The notes under the pieces: model-generated
The model's database searches: none
Told to the model about the DNA's origin: nothing
The model's input: only the letters and a program-made list of their open reading frames with translations
Shown: in pieces, positions 11,660 through 24,115 of the stretch
Position numbering within the stretch: the first letter of the stretch is position 1
Layout: every line of letters starts with the position of its first letter
Made by a program: the position numbers and the translations under genes
Source of the DNA: Dasypus novemcinctus
Taxonomy: Eukaryota; Chordata; Mammalia; Cingulata; Dasypodidae
Direction: 5' to 3'
Assembly (NCBI RefSeq): GCF_030445035.2
Contig: NC_080690.1
Location: 27,554,796-27,618,795, forward strand
DNA length: 64,000 bases

Positions 11660-12660
11660 AAGTTTTTTAAAATTTCCAAGCTCCTTTTAGTGTCTCTGTA
11701 TATACAGTTCCCTTTTCCTGAATGTTCTTTCCCAGATCTTTGCATGGTTACCTCTCTCTCATTCATCACATCATACTTTTTTTAGTGTCTTATAATTTTT
11801 ATTGTCTTTTTTAAAGATACATAGATCACAGATAATGTTATATTAAAAAATGTAAGAGGTTCCAATATACCCAATACCCACCCCCACCCCCCACTCCTCC
11901 CACATCAACAGCCTCTTTCATCAGTGTGGCACATTCATTGCATTTGATGAATACATTTTGGAGCACTGCTACACAGCATGGGTTATAGTTTACACTGTAG
12001 TTTACACTCTCCCCCAGTCCATTTAGTGGGTTATGGCAGAATATATAATGTCCTGCATCTGTCCCTGCAATATCATTCAGGACTACTCCAAGTCCTGGAA
12101 ATGCCCCCAGATCACACCTCTTCTTCCTTCTCCCTGCTCTCAGCAACTCCCACGGCCACTGTCTCTACATCAATGACACAATTTCTTCCACTACTTGAAT
12201 CACAATTGTTCTATAATAGAATACCAATAAGCCCACTCTAATACATATTTTATTGCTCCATCTTGTGGATCCTGGGATGGCAATGTTCATTCCACCTCTA
12301 AAACGAGAGGGGACTTAGAGATCCCAGAGACAGCCAAAGTAGATACATCATACTTTTAAAGTTAAGTCTTCAGAGATTTCTTCCTGCATACCAATCAAAG
12401 GAGCCTTGCCTTGACTCACCCCGCTTCCTTGCTTTCCCTTCCTTGCTTTCAATCACAGCACCCTGTTTATTTTCTTAGAGGCCTTTATTGCAATCTATAT
12501 TAAATTAGTTCATTTGCTTCCTCTTCAATTTCCCACCTTCCCTACTACAATAGGGACTCTGTGATGGGGAGGGATCAGAGCAGCCAAGTCTACCTGTCTA
12601 TTCTCAGACTAGCACAGCACCAGACATTATAGACACTCCAATATTTGTTGAATGAGGTGA
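11660..12660 (+). repeat. L2 LINE 3' part, split by an L1 fragment
   Basis: 11690-11767 ('aatgttctttcccagatctttgcatgg...tctctctcattcatcac') and 12358-12660 ('agtcttcagagatttcttcctgca...', ending 'agcacagcaccagacattatagacactccaatatttgttgaatga') form one continuous L2 3' end in sense orientation. The two halves are separated at 11781-12344 by an L1 3' UTR piece flanked by a 13-base direct repeat. Confidence 0.7.
11781..12344 (-). mobile_element. 5'-truncated L1 insertion (3' UTR only) with 13-bp target-site duplication
   Basis: ACATCATACTTTT occurs at 11768-11780 and again at 12345-12357, exactly flanking a block that matches three other L1 3' UTR copies in the window (46425-47065, 55590-56450, 57890-58260). 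Shared phrases include 'ggttatagtttacactgtagtttacact' and the 'gaacattcattgcatttgatgaa' area. A T-rich left end is the antisense poly-A tail. This is standard target-primed insertion of a severely truncated L1 into an older L2. It probably belongs to a xenarthran L1 lineage. Confidence 0.8.
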
Positions 12661-12664
12661 CAGA

Positions 12665-15600
12665 GGTTTGATTGGCAAATGGGAAAACAGTACTGTGTAT
12701 TTAGACCTGGGAAAGAATTTTGCTTAACTGTATCTGCCCCTCAGGCTCTCTTAAATGTTGTTAGACCACAGGCCTTATGCCTGGAACCTACATATACCCT
12801 CTCCCATGAACTGAAGATTTCCAGGGGTGCATAGAAAAATTGACCTGATAAAGACACCTGGTTCCAGATTGAGCTGCAAGAGCAGATTCCAGTGTACAGC
12901 AGGAAGCGAAAGAGGGCAATCACAACTAGATCCTAATCCTGAAAGCACTCTTTTCCTAACCATGAAAATGTGTTGAGCTCAGAGCTTTGTATGAAGCACA
13001 ACCAACAGACTAACCCAGCCCATGTACCTCAGGATCCACCACCACCTTTTTTTCCAAGATCTGGACAATGACTGAGCATGATAGTGGCACCAGAGCAGGA
13101 TCATCACAGCAACAGGTGGGGTTCTTCCAAAGAACAACTTTGGCCAGAAGAATCCCCATTGTTTTAGCTAAAGCTTTGTGCTATAGCTTGAAACTATCCC
13201 TACACTGTCCTCTTTTTCACAAAAGTGCATACCAGACTAAAGGCTCTCTGCTTTCTCCAACACATCAATCCCATTTTAGCAAGTGTTTCTTTAGAGACTC
13301 AAGTTAATATACCAAATCAATAATTAACAACATTCAGAAAATATCTTAAGATCTGAGAAATGAGTATAACGTCTATTTCCCAGATGAATAACTAGTAATG
13401 GGAAAGTGGAAAACAAGTTGAAAATATAGGGAAAAGGAAGGCAAAAGTGACTAAAAATGTTCATTTCTTTAAAAGAATATGTGGCCAGGATAGTAATGAT
13501 TTCATCTTACTGACAACTATTAAATTCTACTACACTATATTGCCTGGAATAACATGGGACTTGTCATTACCAAAACCCTCTTCTAGATAAATTGTCAACT
13601 CACATTAGGAGCAAATATTTGACTTTCTTCATCATATTCGAGCTATATTCATATGCCAATCAAAAAGCAGAATATTTTACATTTCTCCTGTGTATCCAAT
13701 ATTATTAAAACTTAGTGACTCTGTAAATTGAGTGGTACCAATATTTAGAAGAGTGGATATTATTATTAGATTTTAAAGAGAGTTAACTCATATGGTATTG
13801 AAAGAAGACAATTTTATTGCTATCATTTACATTTGCCTTTATCTGTTACAGTTTCCAATACTTCACAGGCAAGGCTAAGTACTACATAGAAAGTTCCATT
13901 TTCTTGTGAAAAATTGCCTTGAGGGATATATTAAACTTTTGAATTCAGATTACTCTATCCTCTAACTTTCTTTGCAAACATTTCAATATTGAAGACTTCT
14001 TATTTTTCATGCACTCCAACGCAATGATTATTAGAAAGGATTCCTTGTTTCATGGAGCTGGCTTCACCATTAGGATACAGGCTTGAGATGTATTTGGCCT
14101 CATACATTTCAATTTAAGTCCAACATCCCTTTAACACACTCACCTGGAGCATAGATTCTGAATCCTTTCTAACCCATTGCTCTATTAAATGTGAATTTTT
14201 ATTGAGTTTACTTTTACTTTCCTTTGCTATGGTCTCCGGGAATAATGTTTATGGTTAATATTAATATATCCTACCATACAAGCTGTTAAAAAAAAGCAAT
14301 AGAATATCCTAATTATAATATCAAAAAACACACAAAAGAACATTATTATAATTTTTAAAAATGGAGATGCTTGAGCATGAGCAGAATAAAGTAATTGGGT
14401 GCTCACCTCTAAAAGCAGAAGAATCATGAGTGCATCAACTACAAAGATAGACCCATACAGTGGTATTGCTTTGGTGACTCAAATAGCATTAGAAGCATTA
14501 CTATAAGAAACAATGTTCTAAACAGTGTGCAACTATTGGTCAACTTCAAAACAAAGTACAATATTCCCTCAATAGACAGTAGTTATCTTTCTCAATAATT
14601 TAGTACATACTAAACCCATGCAAAAATAATTTATGTATAAAGCTGTTACATTCTAGACTCCGATGTTTATAAAGTTTTCCCGAAATGGATGATCAGTGGG
14701 ATATTCACAAGTTGTGCTGTCATTGAACAATTATTATTTTGTGTAGGGCTGCTCAACTTAAATAAGAGTGGAGAATGATAATCATTGTGATAGGAAGAAT
14801 GTCTCCATATATTTCTAAACCACTATCCAGAATATTGGTCTCTCCCTCTTAGGAATTGTTCTCTTGTATTTGAATTTAGTCTTAATTTCCAAGCCTGAGT
14901 TAAATCCCCAGCCTTCTCTGAGATAACTTGAGACAGACTAAGTGTGATATACATTGTGGATGGACAGATGAATTATCTTTGATTGATTATTTGTATCACT
15001 TTAAAACAATACAAAATTATATTCTATAGGTATTAATAAATCTACACAGAATTATACAGAACTTAGAAATCCCCAGCTAGCCAAATATTATTCAGACACA
15101 TTTTATCAGTTCAGATTATGGAAAAGCCTCTTCCTCTTTGTCTCTACCCTTTACCTCTTTTCTTCTTTTCCTCTTACTTACTTTCTATCCTTAGGAATAG
15201 AGGCCTGGAGACATCCCACCTGGTTTTCTGATAGAATCTCCAAAATAGATATTTTAGCAAACCAATGATTTGCAAAAAATACAAACGAAGCTTTCATCTC
15301 AAATTCTTCATGCAGAGCATGACCAACTACCCCTTTCTCTTAGGCATTGTCTTTCCTCTCATAATAATTTATATGTGGACTTATTTTTATGTCAATCCCC
15401 TGATTAGATTATTAACAATTTTACACCACAGGGTCAGGAGAACACATGAACTTTCAGCCAGTCTCATTTTGTAATAGAGTCTGTACCTCTTCAAACTATT
15501 GAAATTGGATAAAAGGATTGGATTTTCATCATTGGACAAATTAAATTTTAATTGTCTGTTAAAACACAAATGTCAAAAGCAAACCTTAAAGGCATGGTTG

Positions 15601-17245
15601 CAGTCCTCACATACATCATGTTTTAGTCCCATTTGCATGCAAATTAATTCTTTTCTTCATTTAAAAAATATATTTTTACAATGTATGTTAAAGCTTTATT
15701 TCAAAACATTATGCGGTGATAAATTACAAGAAAAAAATATATATATAGGCGGCAAAGACAAATCATTAACTTCTGACTTCAAAACTGAAGCTTCTTTCAT
15801 GTTTATATGAGTTTAGCATCAGATAATCACCCCCAGTAAATTCATTCCTTTTAAATTTTATAGTATATAAAATCATACACTGAATTAATCATATTTCATA
15901 TCTTTATTTTATTTTTTATCTTGGCGATATTAGCCTTTTACCATATATTAGTAGTATGTTTCTAATGTACCTTACCTCCATGCCTACTAAATTGTCCTTA
16001 TTTTAGAAATGACAATAAGCTTTTGTTAACAATGAATTGTGTTCTGTTAGCTACTGTTTGGAAAGACAGTGAAAAAGAAAACATATTCTTAAAATCCTAG
16101 CAATGCTGATTTGAACATAATTATTTAGTTTCATTCAGTTATCATTCAAATATGGCATTTAATTGTCAAACTTATGGAACTATGAAAGTGGAAATTTATA
16201 ATGATGCAGGCTTAATTTCATTAATATAATGCATAAAGCACATATTACACAGAGACAGACGTCAAATTAAAAACTCTCAGACTCTAATTAGCTTTAGAAA
16301 TCTCTTATGTCTAATTGATATGGCTGTCATAATTAATTTAAATAGTGATTTCAACCTTGCTATGATACAGAAAAATATCTAATTCATTAATAATCTTTAA
16401 AGGGAAGTCACATAATTAATGCACATATCTATATGTATGCCTAGATTGGATAGATACTAAGCTGGTAGATAGGCATGTACCCTTTAAGCCAATATAGCCA
16501 ATAGATCACATAATAAATATATTTCTAAAAACTTGATATCTTTGTCATTGTCATTATCATTATATTAAAAATTCCTGTAATTAGCCCAAATTTTAAAAAT
16601 TCACAGCACATTCAGAACATTTATTTTCATCACTAGCTCTGAATCCCTTATACCAAAATTATGCAAGTGAAATATTTGACTGATTGGAGAATCTTTCATA
16701 TAATTCTAGCTTTAACAGATATTTTATCAGAAAGATAGATTTGTTTGATTGGTTGAGAAAGATATAGCGTTAGTATAAGATGAACTGCTTGGCTCAAGAA
16801 AAATATAAATCTAGGTATTGGCTTTGATTATGAAGAATAATTAGTGATGAAAAGAAATAAAGTATTTGTTTTAATTTTTAAAGATGACAACACTTATTCC
16901 ATTAGATTGATCATCTAGCTACCACAGTGATTGTGAGAATGCCCTTTGGCTTCATAATGACTCACTGTCCCTCAATGACCTAAAATCTTGAGAAAGTGCA
17001 TTTTAAGAAAAAAATACATGTCTACATTAAATACTATGTGAAGGTATTCATTTATACTCAAAAAAACCTATGATAAAGAAACTCAGAAGTAGATATTTTA
17101 TATCCTGACTAATGAAAACATTAAGGAAGATAAATATTATGATCTCACTAGATAACTTTCTTAGAGTTTGGCTATATGGTGGTGAAGAAATGTATAATTC
17201 TGAATGAGAGACAGATAGGAACAGAATGGCAAAAAACAAGAACAA
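12665..17245. other. AT-rich sequence without recognised genes or repeats
   Basis: No gene is seen. 12700-13320 is somewhat richer in GC and has several short unsupported open frames. 14470-16420 is low in repeats and dense in TAATTA, ATTAAT and POU-type motifs; candidate regulatory stretches are listed in the findings. The 103-residue plus-strand frame at 15499-15810 has no recognisable domain. Confidence 0.4.
15631..15644. promoter_or_regulatory. Palindromic double POU octamer
   Basis: ATTTGCATGCAAAT is a perfect 14-base palindrome in which two octamer sites (ATGCAAAT and its complement) overlap. It is a plausible binding site for a POU-domain dimer. It sits in non-repetitive AT-rich DNA. 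Binding is inference only, and such motifs also arise by chance in AT-rich DNA. Confidence 0.3.
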
Positions 17246-17249
17246 ATTA

Positions 17250-17400
17250 TCTTTGGAATGAGGAAATCTAGGCTTAGAATCCTGATCCCACCATTTATTT
17301 GTTGTGTGAACTTCTGAAATCAAGTAAACCTCTTTGTTTTCAACACACTTATCTATATAAAATGATTATATATTATATATAAATATATGGTGGGATGATA
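17250..17400 (+). repeat. MIR SINE
   Basis: 'gaatcctgatcccaccatttatttgttgtgtgaacttctgaaatcaagtaaacctctttg' followed by 'cttatctatataaaatgatta' follows the MIR order (cctggctctgccacttactagctgtgtgacc..., then ctcatctgtaaaatg). Diverged, sense orientation. Confidence 0.65.
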
Positions 17401-17754
17401 ATGAGGAATAAATAAAACAAAATGAGTAGCATATCTAGATGTAGCATCTTGCTGGTTTAAGATAAATCTAATTTTATATATCTTTATGAAAATATTACTA
17501 TATTCTCATTAGACCAGTTACCTCTAAAGTAGGATATGTGCATGCCCTAAACATGACTTATAAGCAATTCATTTGGATTTATTAGTAAATTCATAAATAT
17601 CCTAATCACATTTACTTCTCTCTTTTACATAAAGATATTTTATAATGTACATTACAAGCAAATTAGAGTATGAATATAATTTATAAACATATTTGAAGGA
17701 AGTTGCAATTTTTATAAAACATATTGTTCATTCTGCATTAGAACTTCAAGTATA

Positions 17755-17960
17755 AGAATGTAGCCTGCCCAGGAGTGGTACCACACACATGGAGATCTGA
17801 CACGCCAAGATGACACAACAAAAAGAGACACAGATTCCCAGTGCTGCTGGCAAGAATACAAGCGGACACAGAAGAACACACAGCAAATGGACACAGAGAG
17901 CAGACAACAGGGGGAGGGGGCAGGAGGAAGAGAAGCAAAATTATTAGAAATAAATAATCC
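17755..17960 (+). mobile_element. DAS-type SINE, 5'-truncated
   Basis: On the plus strand the body reads 'agagacacagattcccagtgctgctgg...aagaacacacagcaaatggacacagagagcagacaac', then a purine-rich G/A tract and an A-rich tail (aaattattagaaataaataat). It is the reverse complement of the body of the fuller copy at 20062-20465. The tRNA-derived head is missing. This SINE type is, to my knowledge, restricted to armadillos, which supports the host assignment. Confidence 0.8.
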
Positions 17961-17974
17961 TTAAAGAAAAGCAT

Positions 17975-18670
17975 CTCTCTCTCTCACTCTACTGTCTGTC
18001 TCTTTCTCTTTGTGTGTATTTCTCTTTCCACAGCAAAACTGCATGCTGTACATTGTAGATATTCATTTACTGTCAATTGAGTAATACTAAATTAAAATTT
18101 AATTCAATCATTGGGTAGCACCCAATAAATTCAGATGTTTTTCTAAAACATAGATTAAACATTTTTCAAAAACCAAAGTACAAAGGAAAATACAAAGGGA
18201 CTCATCATTATTACATTATTTTCTTTGGTACGTTAGTATCTGCTGTTAAGTTCCCCATCAAAGAGAAGGAGGAATACATCTCAACTTGACTGAGTCATTA
18301 AGTTTGCCCCTACTGTCAGGCTTTGGCTAAGTTGTAGAGACAGACTCTTCGCATCCTACCTAGAAGATTCCTTCCTTTCTTACAATGTACATCCAGAGTC
18401 TTCATATTCATTTTTAACTCCCACCCTCTTCTAAATACTCTCACAGGCATGATTCTATTTTATGTCGAGCCGCTTGCCTGACTCTAAGCCACATCTTGTC
18501 ATAAGGATTTTGAAGGAGTGAACTTCTTCCCAGGCCTCACAGAGGTTTCCATTAAATAGTAGCTCTTCCAACTTCTAGATCTAAACCCTCTATCCTCTGG
18601 CTGCCCTTCCAGATACATTCTCTGACTTGTTATTTTGCTCTCTTCTTCTGAAGGTTGTCCTTTATGGGCT
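17975..18670. other. Unassigned sequence
   Basis: A short CT-rich simple stretch lies at 17972-18020. The remainder, which is GC-richer after 18300, has no recognised gene or repeat; it may be the first part of the ancient repeat that follows. Confidence 0.3.
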
Positions 18671-18674
18671 ACTT

Positions 18675-19080
18675 CATCCAGGCTCCCCTACCCATTGACT
18701 GAGTCCTATCAATGGGACCTGCAGGTAAAAGACAGGAAGCAAAGAAGAGGTAAGGCTGGGCATCTATTCCCTCTCTCTCTCCTTGCTGGACCTTTTTGTT
18801 GACAGTGGCCATGTTCCCCCACATAGAGCCACAGCTCCTATTGATGAGAACCATTCCCACAGCTACAATTCTGAGTGGCACTAGCACTGCTCCCTCAATG
18901 CCCTATGAATCTAGTGAAGAGGAAATACAGGCTCTTGTTTGTCTTCATTCTCCTTTGCAGTTTCTTCTGCATTTATATCATCCTTTCAATAAGCTCTTTT
19001 TTAATACTCCTGTGAGTGTGGCATCTGTTTACTATCACACCCTGACAAACACAAATGTGCCATCCATCCACATCTCTGCC
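18675..19080 (+). repeat. Probable ancient mammalian interspersed repeat, unnamed
   Basis: 'cccattgactgagtcctatcaatgggacctgcaggtaaaagacaggaagcaaag...catctattccctctctctctccttgctgg' follows a pattern I recognise from an old eutherian repeat (caatgggaggcactggcaggagac...gggtatttctcccc), but I cannot give its family name. The open frames on both strands here (72 and 95 residues) are chance frames in this repeat. Confidence 0.4.
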
Positions 19081-19689
19081 TAGAACGCATCCCACATCCT
19101 TTGATCAGAAAACTAAATCCCCTTGGATGTATCTACCAACGAACCAAACTTAGAACTCCATTTTGACTAAATTTAGAACTCTAAACTACAAATATAAGCA
19201 AATGTGTTTAATTATATTGTTTTATGTAGGGTTATAAATATAGATATAAATATGGATAATAGTGAAGCTGCATTTAATTTTTTTCTGGCTATGATAGAAA
19301 GTACTACATTTATTAATTGATTGATTAAATTTATGGAGAGTAAATATTGAGAAAGAAGGAAAGAGAGGTTTAAATCTATTACACATATATGTGAAAGTCT
19401 ATTACTTTGTAACAGTATTTGAAAAAAATTATTTGGGCAATTATTAGCAGATACAGTACCATGAATTTTCTTATAAATTCTCTGAATAAAATTAACTCAT
19501 TTTTCTAATAGTGCCTTTTTGTGCTGTTTTTGTTCTATTTATGTAAGTTAGAGTTCCATTATTACATTTCCTCCAGAGGAACATACTGCCTATTTGCATA
19601 TATGTGGAACAGATTCCACAGAGTAAACTTCTGTCTTCTATGCAGGTTTTTAAGTACTTCACTACATGCATGTTAACTTTTTTTTCAAA

Positions 19690-20530
19690 TGCCCCCATGA
19701 TATATTGACTTTCTAATCCTTGGAACCCATGACTATTACCTTATATGGCAAAAGATATGATTAACTTAAGAATCATTAGAGACTGAGTTTCATTTGAATT
19801 AACTGGATGGGCCCTAAATGCAATCACATGCATCCCTATGAGAGGCAGAGAAGAAGGTTGTATAAAGATAGAAGCAAAGAATAGAGTGATGCAGCCACAG
19901 GCAAGGAGCACCTACAGCCATCAGAAACCAAAAGAAGCAAGGAAAACATACTCCCCTAGGAACTCCAGAGGGAGTGTGTTCATACCAACACTTGATTTCA
20001 GACTTCTGACTTCTAGAAATGTGAGGGAATAAATCTGTTTTTTTTTTGTTGTTGTTGTTTTAAAGATTTTTTTTTTAATTTATTTCTCTCCCTTTCTCCC
20101 CCCGTTGTCTGCTCTCTGTGTCCATTTGCTGCATGTTCTTCTTTGTCCACTTCTGTTGTCAGCGGCACGGGAATCTGTTTCTTTTTGTTGCATCATCTTG
20201 TGTGTCAGCTCTCCGTGTGTGCAGCACCATTCCTGGGCAGGCTGCACTTTCTTTCGCACTGGGAGGCTCTCCTTATGGGGCACACTCCTTGCGCGTGGGG
20301 CTCCCCTACGTGGGGACACCCCTGCATGGCACGACACTCCTTGCAAGCATCAGCACTGTGCATGGGCTAGCTCCACACGGGTCAAGGAGGCCCAGGGTTT
20401 GAACTGCGGACCTCCCATGTGGTAGGTGAACACCCTATCCACTGGGCCAAGTCCACTTCCCAAATCTCTGTTGTTTTAAACAACGAGTTTATGGTAATTT
20501 GTTATGGCAGCCTCAAGAAACTAATAGAAT
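19690..20530 (+). repeat. MLT1-like MaLR LTR, interrupted by a SINE
   Basis: 19690-20060 and 20462-20530 together read like an MLT1 LTR: 'gattaacttaagaatc', 'gatgggccctaaatgcaatcacatgcatcc', 'gatgcagccacaggcaaggagcacctacagccatcagaaaccaaaagaag', 'gatttcagacttctgacttctagaaatgtgagggaataaatctgtt', then 'tgttgttttaaacaacgagtttatggtaatttgttatggcagcctcaagaaactaat'. The order and spacing match the family. The SINE lies inside the TTGTTGTTTTAA segment. This is an ancient eutherian insertion. Confidence 0.8.
20062..20465 (-). mobile_element. DAS-type SINE with tRNA-derived head
   Basis: Reading the minus strand from about 20463, the head GTGGACTTGGCCCAGTGGAT holds a Pol III A box (TGGCCCAGTGG). The B-box-like CAGTTCAAACCC follows near 20395. 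After this come a ~300-base body and an A-rich tail (plus-strand T-run 20065-20080). Flanking copies of a GTTGTTTTAAA-type sequence (left about 20053-20063, right about 20470-20480) fit a target-site duplication. The element sits inside an MLT1-like LTR, so it is younger. The tRNA homology is limited to the head; it is not a functional tRNA gene. This is the main evidence for an armadillo genome. Confidence 0.88.
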
Positions 20531-20582
20531 ATAGTAAAACATAAGCCTTAGTCAGCTTTACTCCTTAACAGCACATGATCTT

Positions 20583-21152
20583 TGTATTAGCCAGTAGGGG
20601 TGCTGATGCAAAGTACCAGAACTCTGTTCACTTTCATAAAGGGTATTTATTTGGGGTGAAAGCTTATAGTTACAGGACCCTAAAGAGTCCACCTCAAAAT
20701 TACTTCCTTACCAAACTCTGTTGCCATGTGATGAAGCAAAATGGTGGGAAATCTGTGAGGGTTCAGTCTTCCTTCTTCTTCTCAATGCTCCATGGTCCCA
20801 GTTTCTGATCTCAGCTGTAGGCTGGCATAAGGCTCATCTCTCTCCCCAGTGCTCATTTCTTTCTGGGCTCAGCTGCTCTGTTATCTTCACTAGGTCAGCT
20901 ATAGAATATGTGGCTCATCTCTCTTCCTAGGGCTTCTGCTGTGTTTAACGGGCTGTCTCTCTTTCTGAAGGTTCCTCCTCTCTGAGTCACACTTTAATGA
21001 AGTGGTTGAATCAAAACCCTAATCTTAACATAATTTAATCAGACATCTCAGCTGAATCTAATACAATCAAAGGGGATCACTCCCAGAGGAACAGACCAGT
21101 TCATAAACATAATATCTCTTTTTGGAATTCATAAATAATCCCAAACTGTGAC
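20583..21152 (+). mobile_element. Solo LTR, family A, with GATCTT target duplication
   Basis: It begins TGTATTAGCCAGTAGGGG and ends near AAACTGTGAC, flanked by (G)ATCTT on the left (20577-20582) and GATCTT on the right (21153-21158). The internal landmarks GTGCTGATGCAAAGTACCAG, AGGGTATTTATTTGGGGT and TTTTTGGAATTCATAAAT are shared with the copies at 43340, 44892 and 56803. TG...CA-type ends and a ~5-6 bp duplication mark it as a retroviral LTR, probably ERVL/MaLR-related. The true transcriptional orientation is not known; '+' is by convention shared among copies. Confidence 0.75.
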
Positions 21153-21159
21153 GATCTTG

Positions 21160-24115
21160 ATTAAGTAATTTCTTATTTCCTTAGTTTCCACATTTATAAG
21201 ATCAATGAAAAATAATTACTACCACATGGAATTGTTATGATGGTTCAAAACAAATAAGATAACATATTAAAGAACATAAGCATATAACAGGAATAAAATA
21301 AGGAAAATATTAAGTTATAATTAAATTTAAACAATAGGACAAGAAAACCCTTTCCATTTATTCTTCACTGATGCAATAGTAGAACAAACCACTGACTCAC
21401 ATGTAATCATGTACAGTGGGTTATTTATCTATTTAAACTAACAACTACATGGGGTAATTGTTCCATTAGGTGTTTTTACAAGTCAGCTGATAGAACTGCC
21501 AAATTTGGTATTTCTCTTGAAGGGATTCCTAAGCTGAAAGAAAGAAAGAAAAAGCCAGGAATATTACTATTCCAATGGCATAGTGAAATAAACTCTCTAA
21601 CAGAAGGAGATTCATTTCAAGGAAAATATCATATGGCATAATGTGGACTGTGGCCTCCCAAATTATTAAAAACACAATAGTTAAATTGCAGAAGATATTA
21701 TGCTAATTTTATCAAAGAAAACAAACAGACCTGTTATCTAGGCTATTTCACATCTAATCCCTTCACGCACACACACACATACACACATATATACATGCCT
21801 TCCTTTCTCCCACCTGCTTCTCCTAACCCCCTGAGCCCCACCAGGTCTTGAAGACTGTACTAGTAAACACAGGTAAACATGCACTTTGAAAGGGAAACAG
21901 GAATTTGCTAGTTATGGAATATCTTCCCCATAAAAATGGATTCCATCTATCCTAAGGAAGAAAATTGTGGTGAAAATTGGAAGACCCAAGATATGAACCC
22001 TGAAGATCACAGTATAAATATGACTGGTCATCAAGATTTGTTCACCAAACACCCAATGCCTATCATATTCTCAGTTGCTCACCTCCACTGTAGAAGCTAA
22101 CTATTCATGTTAAAACTAAATATTCACTTTACAGCATTCCTTAAAGTTAAGAATTCCTCATGATATATGCTGACACTGCCGCCTAGTTCCTTGCTTTCTC
22201 TTCCAAATGTGAATGCAATGGCTGGGGCTGGGAAGTTGTCTTGTAACTAATGTGATGCAAAACTTACAGCAAGGCAAAAACTGGTATTTCATCAAGATTC
22301 CTGCCTTGACATCATAAGCTTTTGGACCAAAAATAGCTAGTTGAAATAGTCAGCCACCACATATCAGTTTTATCATTCCTGCAGCTGAATGAATTCCCAG
22401 CTGATATATTGTGCAAACCAAGAACTTGAGGGAATCTTCTTTGGAAGAGAGAACTTGACCATCATTTAAGAAGTAGCTGTGCTATACAAGATAAATGCAG
22501 AGTTCTAATTCTGTTGAAAGCACTTATAGCCATGGTTGGTAAAAAAATAAGTTTGATGGATAAATAGAAAATAAAGTATGCAAATGAGCTATTGTTTTAA
22601 GAGGTAAGAGTCAAAACTTATTTTGGGTTTTCTAGTAGTCAACCTTCTGGTTCTCAACTTAATCCTTAAAGACTTAACTCTCCATTAAAGAAGAAAAAAT
22701 ATCATTTTCAAAAATTTGCTATTTCTATTCTGAAAATTACCAATATTAGTGAAAAGCAGAAAATGGTTTTAAAATTCTTGATTTGCTATTATATGATATT
22801 ATCATGGCATTTTCTACAAATTTTTAAGCAATGCTTAACTCCTTATCATATACTAATATTGCCAAAAAGCCAGGTATGCACACGCACATAGATGAAACAA
22901 AAAGGAGAAAATCATTTCCACATTTCTGTATAGAAACTATTTTATCATATTTCTAGAAGATAAAACCTTTAATTTTATTTTTTGGAAAGTTTGTAATAAC
23001 CAAGGAAATACTTAAAAAAAAATAAAGAAAAATTGTGTGTTTGTATATGTGTATGTGCAGTGTGTGATTATAGTTCTGCAATTTGACCTTACTTAAAAAA
23101 AAAAACTTTTTCATTTTTTTCCAAAGAATTAGCAATTGCATGCAAATTCCCATTTTGAAAGTGGCCTTCGAATGGTGAATTTGATAATTGTATGAAAATG
23201 AAGAGTTTTAATAAGCTGTGGAAATATAATAAACTGTCATAGAGGACTAATTATCACTTAAGCAATTTTCAATAGCTGTCGTCTTTTCATACTGAGAATA
23301 CAAACCCTAAACAACCAAAGAAAAAAGGAAAAACAATCAACTTCTACAGGAGCATGTAAAAGAGCTATTTACTGCCTTGCTAGGAGTAATAAAGGAACCA
23401 AGTGTGAACAGTCATTCATCATGCAAATAAATGGAGTCATTTGTTAGATTTATATTTAATGGAACTGAAAAGACAGTCAAGAATCATTTCATTAATATTT
23501 AGAACCAAGGTTTTTTTCTCCCTTATTTTAAAAAATTCTTTACAAAGTGAGGTTTACTCATTTCTAAAACATCTTCTGGTCATTCAAGTTCCCTTAGGAA
23601 CACCGTGATTCCTATTGCATTTACATTTTGTTTTGAATTTCTTATAACACCCCTAGCTTCTGTTTATTGGAAAATACATCCTTTAGAAATGTCAGACTGT
23701 TTGTAAATGTGTAATATGATTATATGATTATAAGATATATTCAGAGAACTGAGGACTTAAATCTACTTTTCAAAGATGGCAAAAGCATATTCCTGAATAT
23801 CTCAGCTTTACTAGAAGAGATAGAATATAAAATCTTTCCTCATCTCACATATTCTCAAATTCAACGGATGATCTGTCAAACCTATGAGATATTATCCATG
23901 AAAATTTCCTAAAATTGGCTAGCCCAAGTCCTGGATCCCAGCCCCAGTCTGCTTACACTCTTTCCTCGAGAAGCCGTAAGTAAGAATTCTGCATCCAGTC
24001 TATGACATGAAAAGACTGGAAGATCTTTACTTCCCTGGTACACTAAAAAAATCCAGAAAATTTAAAAATCAAACACATCTAATGTTCTATTGAAAAATGC
24101 ATAAGCAAAAATATT
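21160..24115. other. AT-rich, repeat-poor sequence
   Basis: Contains an impure CA repeat at 21762-21795. No gene is seen. 22120-22330 has a phrase (ggctggggctgggaagttgtcttgta) that may belong to an old LTR or DNA element. 22560-23480 is repeat-poor and has two perfect POU octamers (ATGCAAAT at 22578-22585 and 23421-23428); see the findings. Confidence 0.4.

Noticed and set aside
20105..20425. 106-residue and overlapping open frames with Cys-rich products
   Set aside because: They lie entirely inside the antisense DAS-type SINE. A related frame occurs in the second SINE copy (17712-17974), so they reflect shared repeat sequence, not a gene.
20380..20465. tRNA gene
   Set aside because: A- and B-box-like motifs are present, but they belong to the tRNA-derived SINE head. 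No complete cloverleaf with acceptor stem and anticodon arm could be drawn, and a SINE body follows.
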